A program made the translations under genes and the position numbers. Under the pieces are notes generated by a model. That model saw only the letters and a program-made list of their open reading frames with translations, searched no databases and had not been told where the DNA came from. A stretch of DNA of 64,000 nt from Diaphorobacter sp. HDW4A (GTDB lineage: Bacteria; Pseudomonadota; Gammaproteobacteria; Burkholderiales; Burkholderiaceae_C): contig NZ_CP049910.1 in NCBI RefSeq assembly GCF_011305995.1, positions 1 through 64,000 of the forward strand, in the 5' to 3' direction. Shown here one piece after another: positions 55,821 through 64,000 of this stretch. Within the stretch, counting starts at the first letter, position 1, and every line of letters starts with the position of its first letter.

Positions 55821-56795
55821 ATGGCGACAAGAGTGCGAATCGATGTGACAGGTGGTCCCGAGGTCATGCAGTTGGAAGCGGTGCAGGTGCGGGCACCGGG
55901 CCGTGGCGAAGTGTGGCTCGAGCAGTCGGCGATCGGCGTCAATCCGCTTGATGTGCTGCAGCGCAAAGGCGGCGCGCCACTGTCGCTGCCGTCAGGGCTG
56001 GGACTCGAAGGCGCGGGTGTGGTGGCGGCCGTTGGCGAGGGCGTGACGAACGTGCAAGTCGGTGAGCGTGTGGCCTATGCGACGGGGCCGGTCGGCGCAT
56101 ATGCCAGCGGGCGTCTGTTTCCGGCAGAACGACTCGTCCAACTGCCGGATTCGATCAGCCACGAAGACGCAGCGGCCGTGCTTTTCAAAGGCATCACGGC
56201 GCAGTATCTGCTCAAGACGACGTATGACGTGCGACCCGGATCGCGCGTGCTGATCTACGGTGCGGCAGGTGCGGTGGGGCAGTTGATGTGCGCGTGGGCA
56301 AGACATCTCGGTGCTTTCGTGATCGGCGTGGTCTCCAATCCCGAGAGCGTTGCGCGAGCAGAGGCTGCGAGCTGCCACCATGTGCTGGTGTTCGATGCCG
56401 AGCGCATGGCCGTCCAGGTGAAGGAGTTGACGGACGGCGCGAAGATGGATGTGGTGTATGACCCCATTGGTCGCAACACGCTGAACGCATCGCTGGACAG
56501 CCTGCGCCCGCGCGGGCTTCTGGTGTCGTTTGGCGCGACTTCGGGTGTGCCTGCGCCGATTGAAGTGGCGACGCTCAATGCCAAGGGCTCGCTTTATCTC
56601 ACGCGCCCCTCGCTGGCCGCGCACACCGCCACCGCTGCGGAGTACCAGCAGCGCGCGCAGGACGTGCTGGATGCGGTGGTGCAGGGCGTGATCACGCCGC
56701 ACGTGTGGCACCGCCATGCGCTGGGCGATGTGCGGGCTGCGCATGAGGAACTCGAGCAGGGACGCTCGCAAGGTGCGATCATTCTCACTTCTTGA
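55821..56795 (+). CDS. NADPH:quinone reductase-like zinc-free dehydrogenase
   Basis: A 324-residue medium-chain dehydrogenase/reductase. It has GEVWLEQSAIGVNPLDVLQR, the GLEGAGVVAAVGEGV strand, KGITAQYLL and the Rossmann motif YGAAGAVGQLMCAWARHLGAFVIGV. No zinc ligands are present, matching the QorA subgroup that reduces quinones with NADPH. ATG 55821 matches the family start; ATG 55803 adds 6 residues. Its stop overlaps the possible TTG of the LysR gene. Confidence 0.92.
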   Translation: MATRVRIDVTGGPEVMQLEAVQVRAPGRGEVWLEQSAIGVNPLDVLQRKGGAPLSLPSGLGLEGAGVVAAVGEGVTNVQVGERVAYATGPVGAYASGRLFPAERLVQLPDSISHEDAAAVLFKGITAQYLLKTTYDVRPGSRVLIYGAAGAVGQLMCAWARHLGAFVIGVVSNPESVARAEAASCHHVLVFDAERMAVQVKELTDGAKMDVVYDPIGRNTLNASLDSLRPRGLLVSFGATSGVPAPIEVATLNAKGSLYLTRPSLAAHTATAAEYQQRAQDVLDAVVQGVITPHVWHRHALGDVRAAHEELEQGRSQGAIILTS

Positions 56796-56815
56796 ACGAC
56801 CACCGCGATGCCCCC

Positions 56816-57748
56816 ATGTTTGCCACCGACAGTCAGCATGCCGATGAACTGGCCACCCTGCTCGCCCTTGCGGAGAAGGGCACGTTCGTGGCGGCGGGGG
56901 ATCTGCTGCAGCGCCATCCCTCGGTGCTGACCAAGCGGCTCAAAACGCTCGAGCACCGCCTTGGCGTGCGGCTGGTAGAGCGCACCACGCGCAGGCTGCA
57001 TTTGACGCAGGAGGGCGAACGCCTTGTGCAGCGGCTGCGCGAGGCTCAGAGCCTGATTTCGGAAGCCGAGGCGGAGGCCAGTCAGGGGGCGGTGCAGGCG
57101 CGTGGGCGCCTGCGCGTGTCCATCCCGGCGGCGATGGGGCGACGCGTGCTCGCGCCCATGCTGGCGGAGTTTTCGCTCGCGCATCCCGAGGTGGTGCTGG
57201 AGCTGGAATATGCCGACCGTATGGTGGACATCGTCGGCGAGCGATTCGACGCCGCCATTCGTATCGGCAAACTGGCCGACAGCCGGTTGGTGGCCACCAA
57301 ATTGAGTGAACATCAACGCATCCTCTGCGCGGCGCCGGTCTATCTCAAGCGCCATGGAAAGCCGCGACAGCCCAATGATCTGGCCCGGCACAACTGTCTG
57401 GGCTTCACCGGCTTCATCTCGTATCCCGAATGGAAGCTGATGCGCGGCGAGGAGTGCGTCACCTTGACCGTGAACGGCAGCATGATCAGCAATGACAGCG
57501 AAACGCTGCTGACTGCCGCGACGTTGGGCGTGGGAATCGTTGGGGGTGGAAGCTGGCTTTTCAAGCCTGCGCTGGCAGACGGGTCCCTGGTGCAGGTGTT
57601 GCCGCAGTGGCAGCTCAATGCGGATACGGGCATCTACTTTTTGCGGCCCTCGGCCCAGTTCAGTACGGCCGCGATGACGGCATTCCGGCAATGGGTGGTG
57701 GACTGGTTTGCTGCCGGGCAGAATAGCAAGGCGGCACGCGCCAGGTGA
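56816..57748 (+). CDS. LysR-type transcriptional regulator
   Basis: A 310-residue regulator. The N-terminal HTH covers about 8-65 (LATLLALAEKGTFVAAGDLLQRHPSVLTKRLKTLEHRLGVRLVERT in parts). The effector domain has RGRLRVSIPAAMGRRVLAPML and the DRMVDIVGERFDAAIRIG segment typical of the LTTR group. A TTG at 56792, overlapping the reductase stop, would add 8 residues. It is co-directional with the reductase gene, which may be its target. Confidence 0.92.
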   Translation: MFATDSQHADELATLLALAEKGTFVAAGDLLQRHPSVLTKRLKTLEHRLGVRLVERTTRRLHLTQEGERLVQRLREAQSLISEAEAEASQGAVQARGRLRVSIPAAMGRRVLAPMLAEFSLAHPEVVLELEYADRMVDIVGERFDAAIRIGKLADSRLVATKLSEHQRILCAAPVYLKRHGKPRQPNDLARHNCLGFTGFISYPEWKLMRGEECVTLTVNGSMISNDSETLLTAATLGVGIVGGGSWLFKPALADGSLVQVLPQWQLNADTGIYFLRPSAQFSTAAMTAFRQWVVDWFAAGQNSKAARAR

Positions 57749-58131
57749 GCGCTTTCAGAAATCGAGAGAAGCTGCTGAAGGATTGAAAAAGGCCGCGTCT
57801 GCTGATCAGGCTTGGCGCGCAGCCCGCGCGCCATCTCGCTTTCATCCATAAAATGAATTTCATGACGGGCCCATGCCGCCCGTTGGCGAAGACCTTCGAG
57901 ACAAGTCTCTTTCGCTGCGCGTGAGTTTGTCGATTCAAGCGTCAGCGAACTGCCGCGTGCGCCGCGTTCGCCTTCTCGTTCGCTTTCTGTCTGCCGCCTC
58001 TGGCAAACACCACTTCGCAAACTTGGACTACAGGTTCTGTAGGAATTCGCCGCCTCTTGCGGCCAGCGCGCGAAGCAAAAATCAAACCTCCCGGGATGAC
58101 CCACGACATCCCAGAAGTCAGGAACTACCAC
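57749..58131. other. Intergenic region before the molybdenum hydroxylase operon
   Basis: 383 bases without a gene. A perfect ATGAATTTCAT palindrome near 57,852-57,863 and A/T-rich flanks (CATAAAATG) may belong to the operon promoter. The frames that cross it have no ribosome site. Confidence 0.45.
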
Positions 58132-58728
58132 ATGAAATTCATCTTGAACGAGCAGCCGGTCGAGCTGCAGGGCGTCGCTTTGGACACGCCCTTGCTCTAC
58201 GTGCTGCGCAACGACATGCAGCTCAACGGTCCGAAATACGGCTGCGGCCTCGGCGAATGCGGTGCCTGCTCGGTGCTCATCGACGGCAAGGTCGCGCGTT
58301 CGTGTTCGATTCCTTTGAGCGTCGTGGAAGGCGCGCATGTCACCACGCTCGAAGGTCTTTCGCCTGCAGCGACGGCGGCGGCCAAGGCCGGTGTGGCGCA
58401 GGATGCGCAGTTGCAGATGCTCGGTCAGGCGGCCATCGAGGCCAGCAACGCGGCCAAGCCCGCAAGCATTGCCCCTATCACGCTGCACCCCGTGCAACAG
58501 GCATTCATCGAAGAGCAGGCCGCGCAGTGCGGCTACTGCACCAACGGCATGGTGATGGCGCTGGTGGCGCTGTTCGACAAGCAACCCACGGCCAATGACG
58601 AGCAGGTCAAGGTGGCGCTGTCGGGCAACCTGTGCCGCTGCGGCACCCATGTGGAAATCATGCGCGCTGCGGCGCGGGCCCGCGAGCTGATTGCGCAAGG
58701 CGGCAACAAGGCAAAGGGAGCTGTGTGA
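58132..58728 (+). CDS. 2Fe-2S subunit of periplasmic molybdenum hydroxylase
   Basis: A 198-residue electron-transfer subunit of the xanthine dehydrogenase family. The plant-type [2Fe-2S] site uses C38, C43, C46 and C58 (GCGLGECGACSVL). The second cluster, in a four-helix domain, uses the cysteines in AAQCGYCTNGM and GNLCRCGTH. A segment of about 30 Ala-rich residues between the domains is longer than usual. It forms an operon with the Mo subunit (3-base gap) and a cytochrome c. Relatives are IorA (isoquinoline) and aldehyde-dehydrogenase small subunits. Confidence 0.93.
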   Translation: MKFILNEQPVELQGVALDTPLLYVLRNDMQLNGPKYGCGLGECGACSVLIDGKVARSCSIPLSVVEGAHVTTLEGLSPAATAAAKAGVAQDAQLQMLGQAAIEASNAAKPASIAPITLHPVQQAFIEEQAAQCGYCTNGMVMALVALFDKQPTANDEQVKVALSGNLCRCGTHVEIMRAAARARELIAQGGNKAKGAV

Positions 58729-58730
58729 TC

Positions 58731-61070
58731 ATGAAAAATGACATCAACAACAACCTCAGGCTTCCGATCCAACTCACCCGCCGTCAGTTGTTGAAGGCAG
58801 GCGGTCTGGTGATGGTGGCATCAGCCACTGCGACCCATCTGTTCGCGCAGAACACGGCACCTGCCGCTGCACCCGCTGCCAAGGCTTTTCCCGTGCCTGC
58901 GGACAACCGGGTGAATACCTTCATCGCCATCGGCACGGATGGCCAGGTGACGGCATTCTGCGGGCACGTGGATCTGGGTACCGGCGTTCGCACCGCGCTC
59001 GCGCAGATGGTGGCCGATGAGCTGGACGTGACTTTCGAGCAGGTCACGATGGTGCTGGGCCACACGTTCAAGACGCCCGACCAGGGTCCGACGATTGCGA
59101 GCGCGACTATCCAGGTGACCGCCAAGCCGCTGCGTCAGGCGGCGGCGCAGGTGCGCGAGCAACTGGTGGCGCTGGCCGCGCAGAAGCTCGGTGTGCCAGC
59201 TACGGCAATCACTACGCGCGATGGCGTGGCGCATGCGGGTGGCAAGCAGACGGGTTATGGCGAGCTGGTGCAGGGCCAGAATCTGGAGCTGCCGCTCAAC
59301 ACCGAGACCGTGCTGCGCAAGCCGAGCGAGTACAAGCAGATGGGCAAGTCGGTTGCGCGTGTCGATATCCCGAACAAGGTGCTGGGTGCGCTCACCTATG
59401 TGCACGACCTGCGCCTGCCCGGCATGGTGCATGCGCGCGTGGTGCGTCCGCCGTATGCGGGTGCCGATGCGGCAGCGCCGTTTGGCAGCGCGCTGGTGTC
59501 GGTCGACAAGGATTCGGTCAAGCATCTGCCGGGCATTCTCAGCGTGGTGGTGCAGGGCGATTTCGTGGCCGTGGTGGCCGAGCGCGAAGAGCAGGCCATC
59601 GCGGCCATGCGGCAGCTCAAGGTGCAGTGGAAGGAGTGGGCGGGGCTCCCCGATCTGTCGCTCGCCGGTCTGCACAAGACGCTGACCGATCTGCCCAAGA
59701 AGGACCGCGATCTGGTGGTGGAAGACGGTGCGCTCGACGCCATCAAGGACTCCGCCAAGGTGATCGAGGCCGAGTATGTGTGGCCGTATCACATGCACGC
59801 TTCCATCGGCCCGTCGTGCGCAGTGGCACGTGTGGCGGATGGCAAGGCCGAGGTCTGGTCCGGCACGCAGAATCCGCACGACATGCGCAAGGACGTCGCC
59901 AAGCTGCTCGACATGGACGTCGACGCGGTGAACATTTTGCGCATGGAGGCCTCGGGCTGCTATGGCCGCAACGGTGCCGACGATGTGAGCGCCGATGCCG
60001 CGTTGCTCGCCAAGATTACCGGCAAGACGGTGCGCGTTCAGCTCATGCGCGAGCAGGAACATGCGTGGGAGCCCAAGGGCACAGCGCAGCTGATCCGCGT
60101 GCGCGGCGGTCTCGATGCACAGGGCCATGTCACGGGCTACGATTTCAAGACCTGCTACCCGTCGAACGGCGCGACCGTGCTTGCGCTGCTTCTGACCGGC
60201 AAGGTCGAGAACAAGGCCGTGGTGCAGGAGATGGGCGACCGCACGGCAGTGCCGCAGTACGAATACCCCAAGCGCCACATCATCAGCCAGGACGCCGCAC
60301 CGATTGCGCGCGCTTCGTGGATGCGCGGCGTGTCCGCGCTGCCCAATGTGTTTGCACACGAATGCTGGATTGACGAGTGCGCCTACGCGGCTGGTGCGGA
60401 CCCGATTGAATACCGCCTGCGCTATCTGAAAGATCCGCGTGCCGTGGCGCTGGTTGAGGCCGTCAAGAAGCAATCGAACTGGCAGGCAGGCCGCGCATTC
60501 CGCAGCCCGGCGCCCGCAGGTGAGCGCCTTGCAAAGGGTCGCGGCTTTGCTTACGCGCGCTACTTCCACAGCAAGTTTCCGGGCTACGGCGCGGCATGGT
60601 GCGTGTGGGTGATCGACGTGGTCGTCGACCGCCAGACCGGCAAGGTCAGCGCCGAGAAGGTTTTTGTGGCGCAAGACACAGGCGCGATGGTCAACCCGGC
60701 TGGCGTGCGCCATCAGGCCCACGGCAACATCGTGCAGTCCACGAGCCGCGTGCTCAAGGAATTCGTCACCTTCGACAAGCAGGGCGTGACGGCGCTGGAA
60801 TGGGGCGGTTATCCGATCCTGCGATTCCCCGAGCTGCCAGAGATCGATCTGCAACTGGTCGAGCGCCCCGAAGAAGCGCCGATGGGCGCGGGCGAGTCGG
60901 CCTCGGTGCCGAGCGCTGCGGCGTTCTCCAACGCGATCTTCGACGCGACCGGCGTGCGCCTTCGCGAAGTTCCATTCATCCCCAGCCGTGTGCTTGCCGC
61001 GCTCAAGAGTGCGCCCGCCGCGTCCTCGGCACCGGCCGCCAACGCTGCAGCCCCGGCTGCGAGCCAATAA
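58731..61070 (+). CDS. Molybdopterin catalytic subunit, aldehyde/isoquinoline oxidoreductase type
   Basis: A 779-residue enzyme with a Tat signal (TRRQLLKAGGLVMVASATATHLFAQ in parts). The Mo-binding domains contain CGHVDLGTGVRTALAQMVADEL, EASGCYGRNGADDVSADAA, RASWMRGVSALPNVFAHECWIDECAYAAG and the active-site Glu in PMGAGESASVPSAAAFSNAIFDATGVR. This is the IorB/AldH layout with a single polypeptide and no FAD subunit, so electrons probably go to the cytochrome c encoded next. It works in the periplasm, oxidising an aldehyde or N-heterocycle. AAAGGGAG sets the ATG at 58731. Confidence 0.94.
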   Translation: MKNDINNNLRLPIQLTRRQLLKAGGLVMVASATATHLFAQNTAPAAAPAAKAFPVPADNRVNTFIAIGTDGQVTAFCGHVDLGTGVRTALAQMVADELDVTFEQVTMVLGHTFKTPDQGPTIASATIQVTAKPLRQAAAQVREQLVALAAQKLGVPATAITTRDGVAHAGGKQTGYGELVQGQNLELPLNTETVLRKPSEYKQMGKSVARVDIPNKVLGALTYVHDLRLPGMVHARVVRPPYAGADAAAPFGSALVSVDKDSVKHLPGILSVVVQGDFVAVVAEREEQAIAAMRQLKVQWKEWAGLPDLSLAGLHKTLTDLPKKDRDLVVEDGALDAIKDSAKVIEAEYVWPYHMHASIGPSCAVARVADGKAEVWSGTQNPHDMRKDVAKLLDMDVDAVNILRMEASGCYGRNGADDVSADAALLAKITGKTVRVQLMREQEHAWEPKGTAQLIRVRGGLDAQGHVTGYDFKTCYPSNGATVLALLLTGKVENKAVVQEMGDRTAVPQYEYPKRHIISQDAAPIARASWMRGVSALPNVFAHECWIDECAYAAGADPIEYRLRYLKDPRAVALVEAVKKQSNWQAGRAFRSPAPAGERLAKGRGFAYARYFHSKFPGYGAAWCVWVIDVVVDRQTGKVSAEKVFVAQDTGAMVNPAGVRHQAHGNIVQSTSRVLKEFVTFDKQGVTALEWGGYPILRFPELPEIDLQLVERPEEAPMGAGESASVPSAAAFSNAIFDATGVRLREVPFIPSRVLAALKSAPAASSAPAANAAAPAASQ

Positions 61071-61091
61071 GAAAGAAGGGGAGCACACATC

Positions 61092-62414
61092 ATGCGTACC
61101 TTGAAGAAACTGTTTTTCATCGTGCTGGCGCTGCTGATCATCGTGATCGGCGGCTTCTTCGCGTTGACCCACCAACCCGCCATCGAGCCCGCAGCCCAAC
61201 CGGCGGCAGGCAGCTTCGCGCCACAGCAAATTGAAAAGGGCAAGCTGCTGGCCGCCATGGGCGACTGCGCGGTCTGCCACACAGCCCCGGGTGGCACGAA
61301 GAACACTGGCGGGCTGCCCATTGCCAGCCCGTTCGGTACGATCTACACGACCAACATCACGCCCGATGCTGACACCGGCATCGGTGGCTGGTCGTATGAG
61401 GCGTTCGAGCGCGCCATGCGCCATGGCGTGAACCGCGACGGCCAGTACCTGTACCCGGCGTTTCCCTACACCTCGTTCACCCACGTGACCGACAAGGACA
61501 TGAAGTCGCTCTACGCCTATCTGATGACGCAGCCCGCCGTGAAGCACCAGCCGCCGAAGACCGCGCTGAATTTCCCGTTCAACGTGCGCCCCGGTATCGC
61601 CGCGTGGAACTGGATGTATTTGAAGAAGGGCCCGCTGCCGGAAGACGCGACCAAGCCGCCCGAGTGGAATCGCGGTGCCTATATCGCCGAAGGTCTGGGC
61701 CACTGCAGCGCCTGCCACACGCCACGCGACCAGTTCGCGGGTGAGAAGGGCGGCTCGGAAAAATTCGCGGGCAGCACGCTCGATGGCTGGAGCGTTCCCG
61801 CGCTCACCTCGAAGACCAGCGCGCCCATGCCCTGGACGGCCGATGATCTGTATGCCTACTTTAAGCACGGCTTCTCGCCGCGCCACGGATCGGCAGCAGG
61901 GCCGATGGCGCCGGTTATCCACGGCCTGTCGCAGCAAAGCGATGCGGACCTGAAGGCGCTTTCGAGCTACATCATGTCGTTCAAGGATGCGAACGCGCAG
62001 CCCGGCGATGCCGAGGCCTTCGTCGCGGGCAAGTTCAAGGAGTCGAAGTTTGCACTTGACCACGATGGCTACCGCCTGTTTGAAGGCGCCTGCGCAAGCT
62101 GCCACAGCGATGCGACCGGCGTGAAGGACAGCATGTTCGGCGTGCGCCCGCAACTGGCACTCAACACCAACCTGTACTCCGACTCGCCAAACAACGCGGC
62201 GCTGGTGGTCCTGAACGGCATTCAGGAGGCCGCAACGCCGACGATCGGCACCATGCCGGCCTTCCGCCACAACCTGAGCGACGCGCAGATCGCCACGCTG
62301 CTCAACACCATGCGCGAGCAATACGGCCTCAAGCCCTGGGCCGATCTGCCCGCGCAAGTGGGCAAGCTGCGCAGGGATACGGCACCCAGCGCGACGCGGT
62401 TGAGCGCGCATTGA
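61092..62414 (+). CDS. Three-haem membrane-anchored cytochrome c
   Basis: A 440-residue cytochrome with an N-terminal membrane helix (KLFFIVLALLIIVIGGFFAL). Three CxxCH haem sites are seen: CAVCH (C59-H63), CSACH near 210 and CASCH near 338. This matches the alcohol/aldehyde dehydrogenase cytochrome c subunit family (AdhB-like). It takes electrons from the molybdenum subunit and passes them to the quinone pool or a terminal oxidase. It starts 21 bases after the catalytic-subunit stop and is followed by a terminator. Confidence 0.94.
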   Translation: MRTLKKLFFIVLALLIIVIGGFFALTHQPAIEPAAQPAAGSFAPQQIEKGKLLAAMGDCAVCHTAPGGTKNTGGLPIASPFGTIYTTNITPDADTGIGGWSYEAFERAMRHGVNRDGQYLYPAFPYTSFTHVTDKDMKSLYAYLMTQPAVKHQPPKTALNFPFNVRPGIAAWNWMYLKKGPLPEDATKPPEWNRGAYIAEGLGHCSACHTPRDQFAGEKGGSEKFAGSTLDGWSVPALTSKTSAPMPWTADDLYAYFKHGFSPRHGSAAGPMAPVIHGLSQQSDADLKALSSYIMSFKDANAQPGDAEAFVAGKFKESKFALDHDGYRLFEGACASCHSDATGVKDSMFGVRPQLALNTNLYSDSPNNAALVVLNGIQEAATPTIGTMPAFRHNLSDAQIATLLNTMREQYGLKPWADLPAQVGKLRRDTAPSATRLSAH

Positions 62415-62453
62415 CGGCGCTCTGAGCCCGCTCTGAAACCTGCATTGAAGGGC

Positions 62454-62478
62454 AAGGCCGACCTCGTGTCGGCCTTTT
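62454..62478 (+). terminator. Terminator behind the hydroxylase operon
   Basis: AAGGCCGA (62454-62461) pairs with TCGGCCTT (62469-62476), loop CCTCGTG, followed by TTC. It ends the three-gene operon 40 bases after the last stop. Confidence 0.9.
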
Positions 62479-62620
62479 CGTTGGTGTCGCTGGCAGGTAG
62501 CTGAAATCGGTTTGGGATATAAATCGGGGATATCCGAGCCATTGCGGCGGTGGTGAGTCATCACTGCGCTTGCCATGGTTTGAATGCAGAAATCCAATTC
62601 TCTGACTCCGGGAGCCGACT

Positions 62621-63808
62621 TTGAGCCAGCAATTTCTCGTGATTTCCGGTGGTGAGCTGTGGCTGCACGAGGCCGACGGCAAGTCGTCACAGATCATCTC
62701 TCCCTTCGCCAAGGAAATGCTCCAGCGCGAAGCCGACCGACAGCGCACGACCTCGTGGAAATATGCCGAACGCGAGGACAGCAAGGGCCTGATCGGTCCG
62801 GCGCTGTGGGGCCGCGGCGGTGGCGGCGATGGCAACCTTGCGCCTGCGCGCTTTCTGCATGTCTGCAAGGCGGGCGAGCCGCGCACCATCTACTACGTGA
62901 TGAACGTGGGGCGCACGGTGGGTCTGTTCAAATATTACCTCGACGAACAGCGCGAAATCCGTCTGTTCCACAGGCAGCAGGCGCAGATTCTGGGGCTCGC
63001 CTATCTGCCGCAGACGCGCCATGTGGTGCTCGCCATCATGCATGGCGATGGCACCTCGCACCTCGAAGTCTATGACGAAGAGGGTACGCAGAAGGGCGCG
63101 ATCACGCATGGCGACAGCATCGACGCCGCGCCTGCCGCCATGCCCGGCGCCGAGGCCACGGTGGTTTATCAATCATGGGGGCTCGCACGCAACGCGGATT
63201 CGGGTGCGGTCGTCGGGCTTGGTCAGTCGGCCGTGCACTGGGTGGACTACAAGGCGGGCGAGATGGACAGCCTGCTCGACGATGCGGCCTGGGACTTCGT
63301 CGCGCCGCGCATCTCCGAAGACCGCGTGCTCTATTCGATCCGCAGACCGGCCGACAAGCCGCTGCACGAAAAGGCGGGCGGCGCGGCCAAGGATGCATTT
63401 CTGATGCCGCTGCGTCTGGGCAAGGCGGTGTTCGGTTACCTCAACGTGTTCTCGATGCTCTACGGCAAGGAGCCGCTGCGCTCGGCGGGCGGGCCGCGCA
63501 CGCCGGAGCTCGATCAGGATCTCGGCACACTGTGGTTGCATGGTCGGCGCATCGAACTCTCCAAGGTACGCAATGATCCCGAATACGCGGGCAATCTCGT
63601 GCCCGCGTCATGGAAGCTCATCGCGCAGACAGGGCGCAACGCTGCGGCCGAGGAGATCGCCAGCCACGTCGCGCAATTTGACGTGCTGGCCGATGGCGCG
63701 CTGCTTTATTCGAACGGCTACGACATTTACCACTGGCAGCGCGGCAACGCCCGCAAGCTCGCGCGGCGCGAACTCGTCGAAGGGTTGCTGGGGATAGCCC
63801 CCCCCTGA
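62621..63808 (+). CDS. Conserved hypothetical, beta-propeller-like protein
   Basis: A 395-residue protein without signal peptide or membrane segments. Repeated strand pairs with GEPRTIYYVMN, QILGLAYLPQTRHVVLAIMHGDGTSHLEVYDEEG (in parts) and DVLADGALLYSNGYDIYHW suggest a beta-propeller. It starts with TTG at 62621, supported by GGGAG 6 bases upstream. No family name is recognised. Its last codons run into a dispersed repeat, which supplies the stop codon. Confidence 0.7.
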   Translation: MSQQFLVISGGELWLHEADGKSSQIISPFAKEMLQREADRQRTTSWKYAEREDSKGLIGPALWGRGGGGDGNLAPARFLHVCKAGEPRTIYYVMNVGRTVGLFKYYLDEQREIRLFHRQQAQILGLAYLPQTRHVVLAIMHGDGTSHLEVYDEEGTQKGAITHGDSIDAAPAAMPGAEATVVYQSWGLARNADSGAVVGLGQSAVHWVDYKAGEMDSLLDDAAWDFVAPRISEDRVLYSIRRPADKPLHEKAGGAAKDAFLMPLRLGKAVFGYLNVFSMLYGKEPLRSAGGPRTPELDQDLGTLWLHGRRIELSKVRNDPEYAGNLVPASWKLIAQTGRNAAAEEIASHVAQFDVLADGALLYSNGYDIYHWQRGNARKLARRELVEGLLGIAPP

Positions 63809-63905
63809 GACGCTTCGCGCCTTCCCCCTCTCTCGAAACGCGTTGCGTTTCGAGAGAGGGGGGCGCAGCCAGCGCGGCGGGGAGGCTCTTGCGCGGCAGC
63901 CCTCG
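63801..63905 (+). repeat. Dispersed 3'-end repeat, copy C
   Basis: Begins CCCCCTGAGACGCTTCGCGCC inside the last two codons of the preceding gene. It contains a near-perfect palindrome (CCTCTCTCGAAACGC with GCGTTTCGAGAGAGG, about 63,828-63,860), then GCGCGGCG and GGCTCTTGCGCGGC blocks also found in copy A. Confidence 0.85.
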
Positions 63906-63950
63906 CTCAATGCGCGCTAGCTTCAGGCGCTGTGGGTCTTTGCGAAGCCC

Positions 63951-64000
63951 TCATGCGCCGCGCGTGATGCGGCGTGCGACGGTGGCAATCGCGGGCTCGA
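63951..64000 (-). CDS. Possible 3' end of a leftward gene (partial)
   Basis: On the minus strand the window edge reads EPAIATVARRITRGA followed by TGA at 63953-63951, with the codon choice usual for this genome. Only about 15 residues are visible, too few to name a product. It is plausible because repeat copy C would then lie between two convergent genes. Confidence 0.3.
   Translation of the reverse strand, partial: EPAIATVARRITRGA

Noticed and set aside
58821-62690. A 1289-codon open frame on the minus strand
   Set aside because: It is antisense to three well-identified genes, has no domain, and arises from high-GC codon bias that removes stops from the opposite strand.

Overview
The window looks like a chromosomal segment of a betaproteobacterium, most likely Burkholderiales, family Comamonadaceae. 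The grounds are high GC with strong G/C third positions, the gene families present, and the intergenic repeats. I cannot name genus or species. Two parts are clear: an integrated P2-like phage element (bases 1 to about 11,995) and ordinary chromosome (about 11,995 to 64,000).

Phage element. It ends exactly in the 3' part of the tRNA-Sec gene (selC), next to a P4-type tyrosine integrase. It carries an S24-type repressor divergent from an early operon. That operon encodes small RHH-like proteins, an Ogr/Delta zinc-finger activator, a shrunken relative of the replication endonuclease that has lost its HUH histidines, the full P2 gpA-like endonuclease, and a frameshifted AlpA-like regulator. Next comes a structured leader that fits a C4-type antisense RNA in front of a Rha-family antirepressor gene. 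Between antirepressor and integrase sits an AT-rich two-gene module, an AAA15-type ATPase plus a small protein with a PD-(D/E)XK-like signature. This is the best candidate for an undescribed anti-phage system. No capsid or tail genes are inside the window; if present they lie to the left.

Selenium/formate block (12.0-22.6 kb). fdnG (with in-frame UGA/Sec196 and a SECIS-like hairpin), fdnH, fdnI, fdhE, selA, selB and selC all run leftward, so the selenoprotein formate dehydrogenase sits with the machinery that decodes its Sec codon. fdhD is divergent. A nested 80-bp palindrome separates selA from selB. The island has apparently rewritten the 3' end of selC, leaving an A.C mismatch in the acceptor stem and no encoded CCA.

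Chromosome 22.6-37.4 kb: an FtsX-like permease, a membrane protein, a truncated hemoglobin, a lipoprotein nucleotidase, a toxin-less RHS protein, an Smr protein, RadC, an SlpA-like FKBP isomerase, IspH, a CorC/HlyC-type protein and SerS. From 37.4 to 39.1 kb lies a mostly non-coding stretch with a large imperfect inverted repeat and one YkvA-like gene.

39.1-44.8 kb: a periplasmic molybdopterin-oxidoreductase-like protein, a response regulator and a histidine kinase, followed by two surface-type proteins (one with an IPTL-CTERM-like tail, one collagen-like with 27-bp repeats). From 44.9 to 57.7 kb are metabolic and transport genes: nucleotidyltransferase, FMN hydroxy-acid dehydrogenase, pirin, gamma-glutamyltransferase, an MBL-fold hydrolase, ZntB/CorA, a solute-binding protein with a DctA-type symporter, a quinone reductase and a LysR regulator. 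At 58.1-62.4 kb an operon encodes a periplasmic molybdenum hydroxylase (2Fe-2S subunit, Mo subunit, three-haem cytochrome c). A conserved hypothetical gene closes the window. A dispersed repeat recurs three times directly behind stop codons.
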